Origin: Mycobacterium decipiens
Lineage (GTDB): Bacteria > Actinomycetota > Actinomycetes > Mycobacteriales > Mycobacteriaceae
NCBI RefSeq assembly: GCF_963853665.1
Contig: NZ_OY970459.1
Location: 2,294,001-2,358,000 of the forward strand
Direction of reading: 5' to 3'
Length of the DNA: 64,000 nt
Shown here: positions 1 through 8,940 of the stretch, in pieces
Layout: each line of letters starts with the position of its first letter
Numbering within the stretch: the first letter of the stretch is position 1
Position numbers and translations under genes: made by a program
The notes under the pieces: generated by a model
What the model was told of the DNA's origin: nothing
The model's input: only the letters and a program-made list of their open reading frames with translations
The model's database searches: none

Positions 1-3000
1 GAGGTTGAGCGGCTTGGCATGCCCGCGATCGGGATGACCGATCACGGAAACATGTTTGGCGCCAGCGAGTTTTACAACTCGGTGACAAAGGCCGGAATCA
101 AGCCGATCATCGGCGTCGAGGCGTATATCGCTCCCGCTTCTCGTTTTGATACCCGGCGCATCTCCTGGGGCGATCCCAGCCAGAAGGCCGACGATGTCTC
201 GGGCAGCGGGTCCTACACGCACCTGACGATGCTGGCCGAGAACGCCACCGGCCTGCGTAACCTGTTCAAGCTGTCCTCGCTGGCCTCGTTCGAGGGCCAG
301 CTGAGCAAGTGGTCGCGCATGGACGCCGAGCTCATCGCCGAGAACGCCGAGGGCATCATCATCACCACCGGCTGCCCGTCTGGGGAGGTGCAGACCCGCC
401 TGCGGCTCGGCCAGCGTCGCGAGGCGCTTGAGGCCGCGGCCAAGTGGCGGGAGATCGTTGGCCCGGACAACTACTTCCTGGAGCTGATGGACCACGGCCT
501 AACCATCGAACGTCGGGTCCGCGACGGTCTGCTCGAGATCGGCCGAACGCTCAACATCCCGCCGCTGGCCACCAATGACTGCCACTACGTAACCCGCGAC
601 GCCGCCCACAACCACGAGGCGCTGTTGTGCGTGCAAACCGGCAAGACGCTGTCGGATCCCAATCGGTTCAAGTTCGATGGTGACGGCTATTACCTCAAGT
701 CGGCGGCCGAAATGCGCCAGCTCTGGGACGACGACGTCCCGGGCGCATGCGACTCCACGTTGCTGATCGCAGAGCGGGTGCAGTCCTACGCCGACGTGTG
801 GACACCGCGCGACCGGATGCCGGTCTTCCCGGTGCCCGACGGGCACGATCAGGCGTCCTGGCTGCGCCACGAGGTGGATGCCGGGTTGAGCCGTCGATTC
901 TCCGCCGGTCCGCCGGACGGCTACGCGACGCGCGCGGCCTACGAAATCGACGTCATCTGTTCCAAGGGCTACCCGTCGTATTTCCTGATCGTGGCCGACC
1001 TGATCAACTACGCGCGGTCGGTCGGCATCCGGGTCGGGCCCGGCCGGGGCTCGGCGGCGGGTTCGCTGGTGGCCTACGCCCTGGGCATCACCGACATCGA
1101 CCCGATTCCGCATGGCTTGCTGTTCGAGCGGTTCCTCAACCCGGAACGCACGTCGATGCCCGACATCGACATCGACTTCGACGACCGCCGCCGTGGTGAG
1201 ATGGTGCGCTACGCTGCCGACAAGTGGGGCCACGACCGGGTAGCCCAGGTCATCACCTTCGGCACCATCAAAACCAAAGCGGCGCTGAAGGATTCGGCGC
1301 GAATCCACTACGGGCAGCCGGGATTCGCGATCGCCGACCGGATCACCAAGGCGCTGCCGCCAGCCATCATGGCCAAAGACATTCCGCTTGCGGGTATCAC
1401 CGACCCCGACCACGAGCGCTACAAGGAAGCCGCCGAGGTTCGCGGTCTGATCGAGACCGACCCGGACGTACGCACCATCTATCAGACGGCGCGCGGCCTG
1501 GAAGGCCTGATCCGTAACGCCGGCGTCCACGCGTGTGCGGTGATCATGAGCAGTGAGCCGCTGACCGAGGCGATCCCGTTGTGGAAGCGACAGCAGGATG
1601 GCGCCATCATCACCGGGTGGGACTATCCGTCATGCGAGGCCATCGGCCTGCTGAAGATGGACTTCCTGGGCCTGCGCAACCTGACGATCATCGGGGACGC
1701 GATCGACAACATCAGGGCCAACAGGGGGATCGACCTCGACCTGGAATCCACGCCGCTGGACGACAGGCCCACCTACGAGCTGCTCGGCCGTGGCGACACC
1801 CTGGGTGTGTTCCAGCTCGACGGCGGGCCGATGCGCGACCTGCTGCGCCGCATGCAGCCGACCGGGTTCGAAGACGTCGTCGCCGTCATCGCGCTTTACC
1901 GGCCCGGTCCGATGGGCCAGAACGCACACAACGACTACGCCGACCGCAAGAACGGTCGGCAGGCGATCCGGCCGATTCACCCGGAGCTGGCCGATCCGCT
2001 CGAGGAGATCTTGGCCGAGACCTACGGCCTCATCGTCTACCAAGAGCAGATCATGCGCATCGCGCAGAAGGTGGCCGGCTACTCGCTGGCCCGAGCCGAC
2101 ATCCTGCGCAAGGCGATGGGTAAAAAGAAGCGCGAGGTGCTGGAGAAGGAGTTCGAGGGCTTCTCGGACGGTATGAAAGCCAACGGGTTCTCGGCCGGCG
2201 CCATCAAGGCGCTGTGGGACACCATCCTGCCGTTCGCCGACTACGCATTCAACAAGTCGCACGCCGCCGGCTACGGCATGGTCTCCTATTGGACCGCCTA
2301 CCTCAAGGCGAACTATCCCGCCGAGTACATGGCCGGTCTGCTCACCTCGGTCGGCGATGACAAGGACAAGGCCGCGGTCTATCTGGCCGATTGCCGCAAG
2401 CTGGGTATCACCGTGTTGCCGCCGGATGTCAACGAGTCCGGGTTGAACTTCGCATCGGTGGGCGCCGACATCCGCTATGGGTTGGGCGCGGTGCGCAACG
2501 TCGGCGCCAACGTGGTGGGCTCGTTGCTCCAAACCCGCGGCGACAAGGGCAAGTTCACCGACTTCTCGGACTACCTGAACAAGATCGACATCTCGGCCTG
2601 CAACAAGAAGGTCACCGAGTCGCTGATCAAGGCGGGTGCGTTCGATTCGCTGGGGCACGCCCGCAAGGGACTTTTCCTGGTGCATACCGACGCAGTGGAC
2701 TCGGTGTTGGGCACCAAGAAGGCCGAGGCGATGGGTCAGTTCGACCTGTTCGGCGGTGGCGAGGCGGGAAGCGGCAGCGGAGACCCAGTGTTCACCATCA
2801 AGGTGCCAGACGACGAGTGGGAGGACAAACACAAACTGGCCCTGGAGCGCGAGATGCTGGGGCTGTACGTGTCCGGGCATCCACTCAACCGGGTCGCGCA
2901 CCTACTTTCCGCCCAGGTCGACACCGCGATCCCGGCGATCCTCGACGGCGACGTTCCCAACGATGCCCAGGTGCGGGTCGGTGGCATCCTGGCATCGGTG

Positions 3001-3456
3001 AACCGGCGCGTCAACAAGAACGGAATGCCTTGGGCATCAGCGCAACTGGAAGACCTGACCGGCGGCATCGAGGTGATGTTCTTCCCCCATACCTATTCGA
3101 ACTACGGCGCCGACATCGCCGACGACGCGGTGGTACTGGTCAATGCCAAGGTGGCGATCCGCGACGATCGCATCGCGTTGATCGCCAACGAACTGATGGT
3201 GCCGGACTTCTCCAGCGCCCAAGTGGATCGGCCGCTGGCGGTTAGCTTGCCCACCCGGCAATGCACCATCGACAAGGTGAGTGCGCTGAAGCAGGTGCTG
3301 GCACGCCACCCGGGCACCTCCCAGGTGCATTTGCGACTCGTCAGTGGAGACCGGATCACCACGTTGGAGCTCGATCAGTCACTGCGGGTAACGCCGTCGC
3401 CGGCATTGATGGGGGACCTGAAGGAACTGCTCGGCCCCGGGTGCTTGGGCGGGTAG
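1..3456 (+). CDS. dnaE1: DNA polymerase III alpha subunit DnaE1 (5' partial)
   Basis: Replicative DNA polymerase of the mycobacterial chromosome (C-family Pol III alpha). The frame is open from base 1, and the residues EVERLG precede the first internal ATG at 19. The remembered M. tuberculosis protein is 1184 aa and has that Met at position 40, so 33 codons lie upstream, including the first PHP-domain HxH motif. The catalytic acidic motif PDIDIDFDD is at about 1158-1190. The [10 protein letters not shown] palm motif (about 1039-1068) and the YQEQIM and [10 protein letters not shown] fingers motifs are intact. The C-terminal OB-fold ([12 protein letters not shown]) and tail end normally in PGCLGG. 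There are scattered substitutions relative to M. tuberculosis but no lesions. In mycobacteria the PHP domain supplies proofreading, so the missing start matters functionally but is only a window edge. Confidence 0.98.
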   Translation, partial: EVERLGMPAIGMTDHGNMFGASEFYNSVTKAGIKPIIGVEAYIAPASRFDTRRISWGDPSQKADDVSGSGSYTHLTMLAENATGLRNLFKLSSLASFEGQLSKWSRMDAELIAENAEGIIITTGCPSGEVQTRLRLGQRREALEAAAKWREIVGPDNYFLELMDHGLTIERRVRDGLLEIGRTLNIPPLATNDCHYVTRDAAHNHEALLCVQTGKTLSDPNRFKFDGDGYYLKSAAEMRQLWDDDVPGACDSTLLIAERVQSYADVWTPRDRMPVFPVPDGHDQASWLRHEVDAGLSRRFSAGPPDGYATRAAYEIDVICSKGYPSYFLIVADLINYARSVGIRVGPGRGSAAGSLVAYALGITDIDPIPHGLLFERFLNPERTSMPDIDIDFDDRRRGEMVRYAADKWGHDRVAQVITFGTIKTKAALKDSARIHYGQPGFAIADRITKALPPAIMAKDIPLAGITDPDHERYKEAAEVRGLIETDPDVRTIYQTARGLEGLIRNAGVHACAVIMSSEPLTEAIPLWKRQQDGAIITGWDYPSCEAIGLLKMDFLGLRNLTIIGDAIDNIRANRGIDLDLESTPLDDRPTYELLGRGDTLGVFQLDGGPMRDLLRRMQPTGFEDVVAVIALYRPGPMGQNAHNDYADRKNGRQAIRPIHPELADPLEEILAETYGLIVYQEQIMRIAQKVAGYSLARADILRKAMGKKKREVLEKEFEGFSDGMKANGFSAGAIKALWDTILPFADYAFNKSHAAGYGMVSYWTAYLKANYPAEYMAGLLTSVGDDKDKAAVYLADCRKLGITVLPPDVNESGLNFASVGADIRYGLGAVRNVGANVVGSLLQTRGDKGKFTDFSDYLNKIDISACNKKVTESLIKAGAFDSLGHARKGLFLVHTDAVDSVLGTKKAEAMGQFDLFGGGEAGSGSGDPVFTIKVPDDEWEDKHKLALEREMLGLYVSGHPLNRVAHLLSAQVDTAIPAILDGDVPNDAQVRVGGILASVNRRVNKNGMPWASAQLEDLTGGIEVMFFPHTYSNYGADIADDAVVLVNAKVAIRDDRIALIANELMVPDFSSAQVDRPLAVSLPTRQCTIDKVSALKQVLARHPGTSQVHLRLVSGDRITTLELDQSLRVTPSPALMGDLKELLGPGCLGG

Positions 3457-3506
3457 CGGGGCGCGCCGCCCGACCACGTCAAAACCGCCCACGAGCGGCC
3501 TGATCG

Positions 3507-4341
3507 TTAATGGATCCAGCCTGACATGCGAGTGTCCCCGTGGAGGTACCCCGAGGCCGCGTCGTCGAAGTTGGCGAAGCCCGACATCACGCTGCCAAAG
3601 TTGAAGAACCCCGAGATTGACGTTCCTACGGCCCCGAGTTCGAGGCCGTGCCGGTGACCGTGGGCATCGAGTTTCTGAACCCCGAAATATAGTCACCCAC
3701 GTTGATGATGCCCGCATTGTGGTTATCTACGTTTGCCAGGCCCGAGTTACCGGTGACAAAGGCGGCGTGCTCGTCGCGGGCGTTGTTATCGGAGCCCGAG
3801 CTGAAGGTGCCGCTGTTTGCGTAGCCGAGTTATTGGTGCCCGCATGAAGCCAGCCCGAGTTCGCCACGGGTTGATTGACCGAGTTGAAATAGCCGGTGTT
3901 CACGTTGCCCGAGTTGAACCAGCCCGTGCTGAGCCCACCCGAGTTGCCGATACCGGTGCTGGGGCACCGAAATTTATCTGATTATCGCCGGTGAGCCCGA
4001 AGCCGATGTTGTTATTCTCGCTGCTCCCGAAGCCAATATTGTTAAAACCTTTGTTGCCGAAGCCGATATTGCCACTGCCAAAATTGTTACCCGTGTTCCC
4101 AAACCCAAAGTTTGAATTCCCGGTGTTACCGCCGCCGAGGTTTAGATTTCCGATATTTAGGCCGGACTGCCAAAGGCCCGCCGACCAATTCCGAGGTCAC
4201 CGACGAAATTGAGGTCGCTGCCGAACCCAAGTCGTCGGCCAGCCCATCCCACCCCAACGCCGCCATCGGCATTGGCCCCGGCCCCGCACCTGCGAACATC
4301 AACCCGGAGTTAACCTCCGGCGGCAATACCGAAAAGTTCAT
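3507..4341 (-). pseudogene. PPE-MPTR family remnant (PPE21 position)
   Basis: Degenerate PPE gene on the minus strand. ATG at 4341 follows an AAGGAGG site (about 4351-4358) and opens with the classic N-terminus [20 protein letters not shown], including the PP-E signature. After about 60 residues the frame slips near 4165-4185 and goes directly into MPTR-type repeats read in another frame ([33 protein letters not shown]). Most of the roughly 180-residue PPE domain is therefore deleted. More frame breaks follow near 3630-3650 and 3800-3850, and the last readable frame stops at 3507. The M. tuberculosis gene I recall here (PPE21) is about 2 kb. PPE proteins are type VII secretion substrates; this copy should make no functional product. 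The end points of each broken frame are approximate. Confidence 0.8.
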
Positions 4342-4791
4342 CACAATCATCCCCTCCTTGGGCCACGTTCGCCGGGCCCAACCGCAGCGAATCCTCTGAA
4401 TAGAGAAGGAGCTTCGGGCGGACCCACGTCAAATCTGTCTAACGTCTAGGAATGGAGAGGCGTCTGTGGCTGCTGTGACGATCGAGACCAACGCCGCTCC
4501 CAATGCGCGACGCATCGCCGCCATCGGGTGTCGCGAGTCACGGGCAGCGCGCGGCTTGGCATCCGCCAGCCAGTGGTTTGCTGAGGTTGCCGTGACCGTC
4601 GCGTACGGTAAACGGATGCGGCGCAACTGCAGTCAACGCCAGGTGCCACCGAGCAGCGTGCCGCGAATCCTGGCTCGGGTGTCGCTGACGTGCGGCGCTT
4701 CGTCACGGAAAGTATTCCGTGCCCGTGACCGCGGACGTACGCTCACCAAAGCGATGTGGGCAACGCGGATCCGGTGCTAAGGAGAACGGAA
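4342..4791. other. 450-bp gap between PPE remnant and fadD11
   Basis: No convincing gene. Short frames exist on both strands. One minus-strand frame near 4429-4530 reads like a clipped signal peptide (MRRALGAALVSIV) but stops after a few residues, so I do not call it. The useful content is a pair of nested inverted repeats at 4702-4729 and the fadD11 ribosome-binding site AAGGAG just before 4792. Confidence 0.6.
4702..4729. promoter_or_regulatory. Nested inverted repeats upstream of fadD11
   Basis: CACGGAA (4704-4710) and TTCCGTG (4715-4721) form a perfect 7-bp inverted repeat with a 4-bp spacer. A second perfect pair, GTCACGG (4702-4708) and CCGTGAC (4723-4729), encloses it. The site lies 63-90 bp before the fadD11 start. 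This is the size and symmetry of a TetR- or GntR-type operator, but no regulator gene is adjacent, so the partner is unknown. Confidence 0.45.
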
Positions 4792-6618
4792 ATGGCCACA
4801 ACCGAGCGTCCGACAACGATGTGCGAGGCGTTCCAGCGCACCGCGGCGATCGATCCGGACGCCGTGGCGCTCCGGACCCCCGGCGGAACCCAGACATTGA
4901 CATGGCGGGAATACGCGGCGCAGGTGCGGCAGGTCGCTGCCGGCCTGGCCGGGTTGGGGGTTCGGCGCGGCGACACGGTTTCGCTGATGATGGCGAACCG
5001 GATCGAGTTCTACCCGCTCGAGGTGGGCGCTCAACACGTCGGCGCCACTTCGTTTTCGGTGTATAACACTTTGCCCGCCGAGCAGCTGACCTATGTGTTC
5101 GACAACGCGGGCACCAAGGTGGTGATCTGCGAAGAGCAGTATGTCGACCGCATCCGCGCCAGCGGTTCGTCCATCGAGCGCATCGTCTGCGTTGACGGCA
5201 CGCCGGCGGGCACGCTGTCGGTGGAGGGCCTATACAGCGCCGCGTCCAGCGACTTCGACTTCGAGTCGACGTGGCGTGCGGTGCAACCCGCGGACGTTGT
5301 CACGCTGATCTACACCTCCGGTACCACCGGCAACCCCAAGGGTGTGGAGATGACCCACACGAACCTGCTATTCGAGGGCTATGCCATCGACGAGGTGCTC
5401 GGGATCCGGTTCGGTGATCGGGTGACGTCGTTCCTGCCGTCGGCCCACATCGCCGACCGGATGAGCGGTCTGTACTTCCAGGAGATGTTTGGCACGCAGG
5501 TCACGGTGGTAGCCGACCCGCGCGCAATTGCAGCTGCGCTGCCCGACGTGCGGCCCACCGTCTGGGTTGCGGTGCCTCGCGTATGGGAGAAGCTTAAGGC
5601 CGGAATCGAATTCGCGGTCGGCCAGGAGACGGACGAGATGAAGCGGCAGGCGTTGGCGTGGGCGATGTCGGTGGCCGCGAAGCGCGCCGGAGCGCTGCTC
5701 GCCGGCGAACCGATGTCGGATGCGGTGGCCGCCGAGTGGGTCAAGGCCGACGAGTTGGTGCTGTCGAAGCTGCGGGAGCGGCTCGGCTTCGGGGATCTCC
5801 GGTGGGCGATGTCGGGCGCGGCTCCGGTCCCGAAGGAAACGCTGGCCTTCTTTGCCAGCATCGGCCTTCAGATCGGTGAGGTGTGGGGAATGTCGGAGCT
5901 CAGCGCCGCCGCCACCGTGAGCCATCCTGGCGACGCGCGCCCGGGCAGCGTCGGCAAATTGCTCCCTGGTCTGGAAGGCAAGATCGCCGAGGACGGCGAG
6001 TTTTTGGTGCGCGGCCCGCTGGTGATGAGGGGTTATCGCAAGGAACCCGCCAAGACCGCGGAGGCGATCGATTCCGACGGTTGGCTGCACACCGGCGATA
6101 TCTTCGACATCGACTCCGAAGGCTACCTGCGAGTGGTGGATCGCAAGAAGGAGTTGATCATTAACGCGGCCGGAAAGAACATGTCACCGGCCAACATTGA
6201 GAACACCGTCCTGGCCGCGTGCCCCATGGTCGGCGTCGTGATCGCGATCGGCGACGGGCGGCCGTACAACACCGCACTGATGGTTTTCGACGCGGACTCG
6301 GTCGGCCCGTATGCGGCCGAGCGCGGCCTGCCGGACGCCTCACCCGCGGCCCTGGCGGCTGACCCGGACGTGATCGCACGGATTGCCGCCGGTGTGGCCG
6401 AGGGCAACGCCAAACTGTCGCGGGTCGAGCAAATCAAGCGGTTCCGCGTTTTGCCCACCTTGTGGGAGCCGGGCGGTGACGAGATAACCCTGACGATGAA
6501 ACTCAAGCGCCGTCCGATCGCCATGAAGTATTCCGCGGAGATCGAACAGCTCTACGCGAATGAGCCGGGTCCGGAGATCCATGAGCCCGCTGCCGCGCCA
6601 TCGGTACAACCGGCGTGA
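4792..6618 (+). CDS. fadD11: Fatty-acyl-CoA/AMP ligase FadD11, intact
   Basis: Adenylate-forming long-chain acyl-CoA synthetase family, 608 aa from ATG 4792. This start has AAGGAG about 8 bp upstream; an in-frame ATG at 4756 has no such site. The P-loop-like AMP motif YTSGTTGNPKG is near residue 173, the gate motif MSGAAPVPKE is mid-protein, and GWLHTGDI and VDRKKELIINAAGKNMSP mark the hinge and catalytic-lysine C-terminal domain. It would activate a fatty acid to acyl-AMP and then acyl-CoA in the cytoplasm. The next gene, plsB1, begins 14 bp after the stop and would use such acyl-CoA. In H37Rv I recall this gene split into fadD11.1 and fadD11; here it is a single frame. The exact substrate cannot be read from sequence. 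Confidence 0.93.
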   Translation: MATTERPTTMCEAFQRTAAIDPDAVALRTPGGTQTLTWREYAAQVRQVAAGLAGLGVRRGDTVSLMMANRIEFYPLEVGAQHVGATSFSVYNTLPAEQLTYVFDNAGTKVVICEEQYVDRIRASGSSIERIVCVDGTPAGTLSVEGLYSAASSDFDFESTWRAVQPADVVTLIYTSGTTGNPKGVEMTHTNLLFEGYAIDEVLGIRFGDRVTSFLPSAHIADRMSGLYFQEMFGTQVTVVADPRAIAAALPDVRPTVWVAVPRVWEKLKAGIEFAVGQETDEMKRQALAWAMSVAAKRAGALLAGEPMSDAVAAEWVKADELVLSKLRERLGFGDLRWAMSGAAPVPKETLAFFASIGLQIGEVWGMSELSAAATVSHPGDARPGSVGKLLPGLEGKIAEDGEFLVRGPLVMRGYRKEPAKTAEAIDSDGWLHTGDIFDIDSEGYLRVVDRKKELIINAAGKNMSPANIENTVLAACPMVGVVIAIGDGRPYNTALMVFDADSVGPYAAERGLPDASPAALAADPDVIARIAAGVAEGNAKLSRVEQIKRFRVLPTLWEPGGDEITLTMKLKRRPIAMKYSAEIEQLYANEPGPEIHEPAAAPSVQPA

Positions 6619-6631
6619 CGGGGGACAGCCG

Positions 6632-8569
6632 GTGACTGCACGGGATGTTGGCCGCATCGGGCTGCGAAAGGTGCTGCAGCGCACCGGCATTGTTGCTGAG
6701 TCGACGACGCCACTGGCGACTGATCCGGCCGAGGTTACCCAGTTGCTGGGCGCCCCATGGTATGACGACCGGCTGTGTGCGCTGGCCGACGAGTTCGGGC
6801 GCGACCCGGACAGCGTGCGCGCCGAGGCCGCGGGCTACCTGCGGGAGATGGCCGCCTCACTGGACGAGCGAGCGGTTGAGGCGTGGCGCGGCTTCAGCCG
6901 TTGGCTCATGCGGGCCTACGACGTCCTGGTCGACGAGGACCAGATCACGTCCCTGCGCAAGCTGGATCGCAAAGCGACCCTGGCATTCGCCTTTTCGCAT
7001 CGCTCCTACTTGGATGGCATGCTGCTGCCCGAGGCGATCCTGGCCAACCGGCTCTCGCCGGCGCTGACCTTCGGCGGGGCGAACCTGAACTTCTTTCCAA
7101 TGGGCGCTTGGGCCAAACGTACCGGGGCGATCTTCATTCGACGTCAGACCAAAGATATTCCCGTGTACCGCTTCGTATTACGTGCCTACGCCGCGCAGTT
7201 GGTGCAAAACCACATGAACCTCACCTGGTCGATCGAAGGGGGCAGGACCAGGACCGGCAAGCTGCGTCCACCGGTGTTCGGGATCCTGCGGTACATCACC
7301 GATGCGGTCGACGAAATCGACGGTCCCGAAGTGTATTTGGTGCCGACCTCGATCGTGTACGACCAGTTGCATGAGGTGGAGGCCATGACCACCGAGGCTT
7401 ATGGCGCGGTGAAGCGGCCCGAAGACCTGCGGTTCCTGATCCGGCTGGCGCGCCAGCAGGGTGAGCGACTCGGCCGCGCCTACCTCGACTTCGGCGAGCC
7501 GCTGCCGCTGCGCAAGCGCCTCGAGGAGATGCGCGCCGACAGGTCGGGGATCGGTACCGAGATCGAACGCATCGCGTTGGACGTCGAGCACCGGATCAAC
7601 CGCGCTACACCGGTAACTCCTACTGCCGTGGTGAGTTTGGCGCTGCTGGGCGCGGACCGCTCGTTGTCCATCAGTGAGGTCCTGGCGACGGTCCGCCCGT
7701 TGGCCAGCTACATCGCGGCCCGCAACTGGGCGGTGGCCGGCGTGGCCGATCTGACGAATCGGTCGACGATCCGGTGGACCTTGCACGAGATGGTCGCCTC
7801 CGGCGTGGTGAGCGTCTACGACGCAGGCACCGAAGCCGTCTGGGGTATCGGCGAGGACCAGCACCTGGTCGCGGCGTTCTACCGCAACACCGCGATCCAT
7901 ATCTTGGTCGACCGGGCCATCGCGGAGATGGCGTTGCTGGCGGCCACCGAGGTCGCTGAGGTCGCTGGGGTCTCCGGGAACGCCGAGACCGCTGGGGTCG
8001 CCGCGACCTCCGCGACCTCCGAGAACTCCGTGAGCGGCTGGGTTTCACCGGCGACCGTGCGTGACGAGGCGTTGAGCTTGCGCGAGTTGCTGAAGTTCGA
8101 GTTCTTGTTCTCCGGCCGGGCGCAGTTCGAGAAGGACCTCGTCGACGAGGTGCTTCTCATTGGGCCGGTGGCCGACACCACCAAGCCCGCGGCCGCAGCC
8201 GATGTGCGGCGGCTGCTGGAATCGGCTGACGTGCTGCTGGCTCACCTGGTGCTGCGGCCGTTCCTCGATGCGTACCACATCGTCGCCGACCGGCTGGCCG
8301 CCCACGAGGACGACGTTTTCGACGAGGATGTGTTCCTCGCCGAGTGTCTGCAGGTCGGCAAGCAGTGGGAGCTGCAGCGCAGAATCGCCAGTGCCGAGTC
8401 GAGGTCGATGGAGCTGTTCAAGACCGCACTGCGGCTGGCTCGACATCGGGAGCTGGTCGACGTTGCCGATTCTGCGGACATCGCCAAACGCCGACAGCAG
8501 TTCGCCGACGAGATCGCTACGGCGACAAGACGGGTCAACACACTCGCAGAACTGGCCCGGAGGCGATGA
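6632..8569 (+). CDS. plsB1: Glycerol-3-phosphate acyltransferase PlsB1
   Basis: Likely acylates sn-glycerol-3-phosphate at position 1, the first step of phospholipid and triacylglycerol synthesis, at the membrane. The GTG at 6632 (VTARDVGRIGLRK) follows GGGGGA; a longer frame runs back into fadD11 but has no better start. The product is 645 aa. The HRSYLD motif (HX4D catalytic box) is near residue 123. The later acyltransferase blocks GAIFIRR, the SIEGGRTRTGKL substrate-binding block, and VYLVPTSIVYD are all present. The remembered M. tuberculosis protein is about 621 aa; the extra length is an Ala/Val/Glu/Thr-rich insertion at residues about 438-468 (see findings). The gene is probably co-transcribed with fadD11. 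Confidence 0.93.
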   Translation: MTARDVGRIGLRKVLQRTGIVAESTTPLATDPAEVTQLLGAPWYDDRLCALADEFGRDPDSVRAEAAGYLREMAASLDERAVEAWRGFSRWLMRAYDVLVDEDQITSLRKLDRKATLAFAFSHRSYLDGMLLPEAILANRLSPALTFGGANLNFFPMGAWAKRTGAIFIRRQTKDIPVYRFVLRAYAAQLVQNHMNLTWSIEGGRTRTGKLRPPVFGILRYITDAVDEIDGPEVYLVPTSIVYDQLHEVEAMTTEAYGAVKRPEDLRFLIRLARQQGERLGRAYLDFGEPLPLRKRLEEMRADRSGIGTEIERIALDVEHRINRATPVTPTAVVSLALLGADRSLSISEVLATVRPLASYIAARNWAVAGVADLTNRSTIRWTLHEMVASGVVSVYDAGTEAVWGIGEDQHLVAAFYRNTAIHILVDRAIAEMALLAATEVAEVAGVSGNAETAGVAATSATSENSVSGWVSPATVRDEALSLRELLKFEFLFSGRAQFEKDLVDEVLLIGPVADTTKPAAAADVRRLLESADVLLAHLVLRPFLDAYHIVADRLAAHEDDVFDEDVFLAECLQVGKQWELQRRIASAESRSMELFKTALRLARHRELVDVADSADIAKRRQQFADEIATATRRVNTLAELARRR

Positions 8570-8657
8570 GCGGGGCGTTTCTAGTTCTGCGCCGCGAGTC
8601 GTCCATCACGAACGGGTCAAACGGTGGACGCGCAATCGCGCCGGGCATAGGCTGAAC

Positions 8658-8671
8658 GTGATCTAGATCAC
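8658..8671. promoter_or_regulatory. Perfect 14-bp palindrome, CRP-like box
   Basis: GTGATCTAGATCAC is a perfect palindrome and fits the CRP/FNR consensus GTGA-N6-TCAC exactly. It is centred about 34 bp before the small ORF at 8698 and about 276 bp before frdA. In mycobacteria the CRP homologue (Rv3676) recognises this pattern, and I recall frdA listed among its candidate targets. Control of the small ORF plus frdABCD by cAMP-CRP is inferred. Confidence 0.65.
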
Positions 8672-8697
8672 TTGCCAGCAACGGAGGAGGCGGGACT

Positions 8698-8931
8698 ATG
8701 GTCGCGACCACGACGCACTTCCCGAAGCAAAAGGCGCCCTGCGGGCACATGGTTGACGGCGACCACCACGTCGAGCGCGACGACGAGGGCCTCACCTATG
8801 ACGACTTGAGGTACTCCTGCGGGTGCCGCGAAATCCGGCATTTCTACCACGACGGATCCATGCGGCTACGCACGATTCGACACAATGGAAAAGTGTTGCG
8901 GGACGAGCACAGCGGCGATCACGAAGCGTAA
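8698..8931 (+). CDS. Small Cys/His-rich protein upstream of frdA
   Basis: 77-aa protein of unknown function. ATG at 8698 follows a strong GGAGGAGG with 7-bp spacing, and the TAA ends 9 bp before the frdA ATG, so the two genes look translationally linked. The protein has a CGHM element near residue 15, a YSCGCREIRHFYHDGS element near residues 40-55, and many charged residues; the Cys/His spacing could bind metal. There is no signal peptide or membrane segment. Codon third positions are GC-rich like the neighbours. The interval has the same length as the unannotated plsB1-frdA gap I recall in H37Rv, so this may be an overlooked conserved gene. Confidence 0.7.
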   Translation: MVATTTHFPKQKAPCGHMVDGDHHVERDDEGLTYDDLRYSCGCREIRHFYHDGSMRLRTIRHNGKVLRDEHSGDHEA

Positions 8932-8940
8932 GCCACCGCG

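Noticed and set aside
499..2901. Long open frames on the minus strand inside dnaE1
   Set aside because: They are antisense shadows of a high-GC coding region; they have no family motifs and dnaE1 is unambiguous. The same applies to long opposite-strand frames in frdA (8866-10020), treZ (20892-21848), treX (25420-26277) and lgt (57370-58062).
3447..3471. GC-rich hairpin over the dnaE1 stop codon (GGGCGG/CCGCCC)
   Set aside because: Loop is long, there is no U-tract, and such pairs are common at this GC content. Not called a terminator.
4429..4780. Short frames on both strands between the PPE remnant and fadD11
   Set aside because: None has family similarity that I recognise, and the signal-peptide-like stretch stops after a few residues. 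I treat the region as regulatory.
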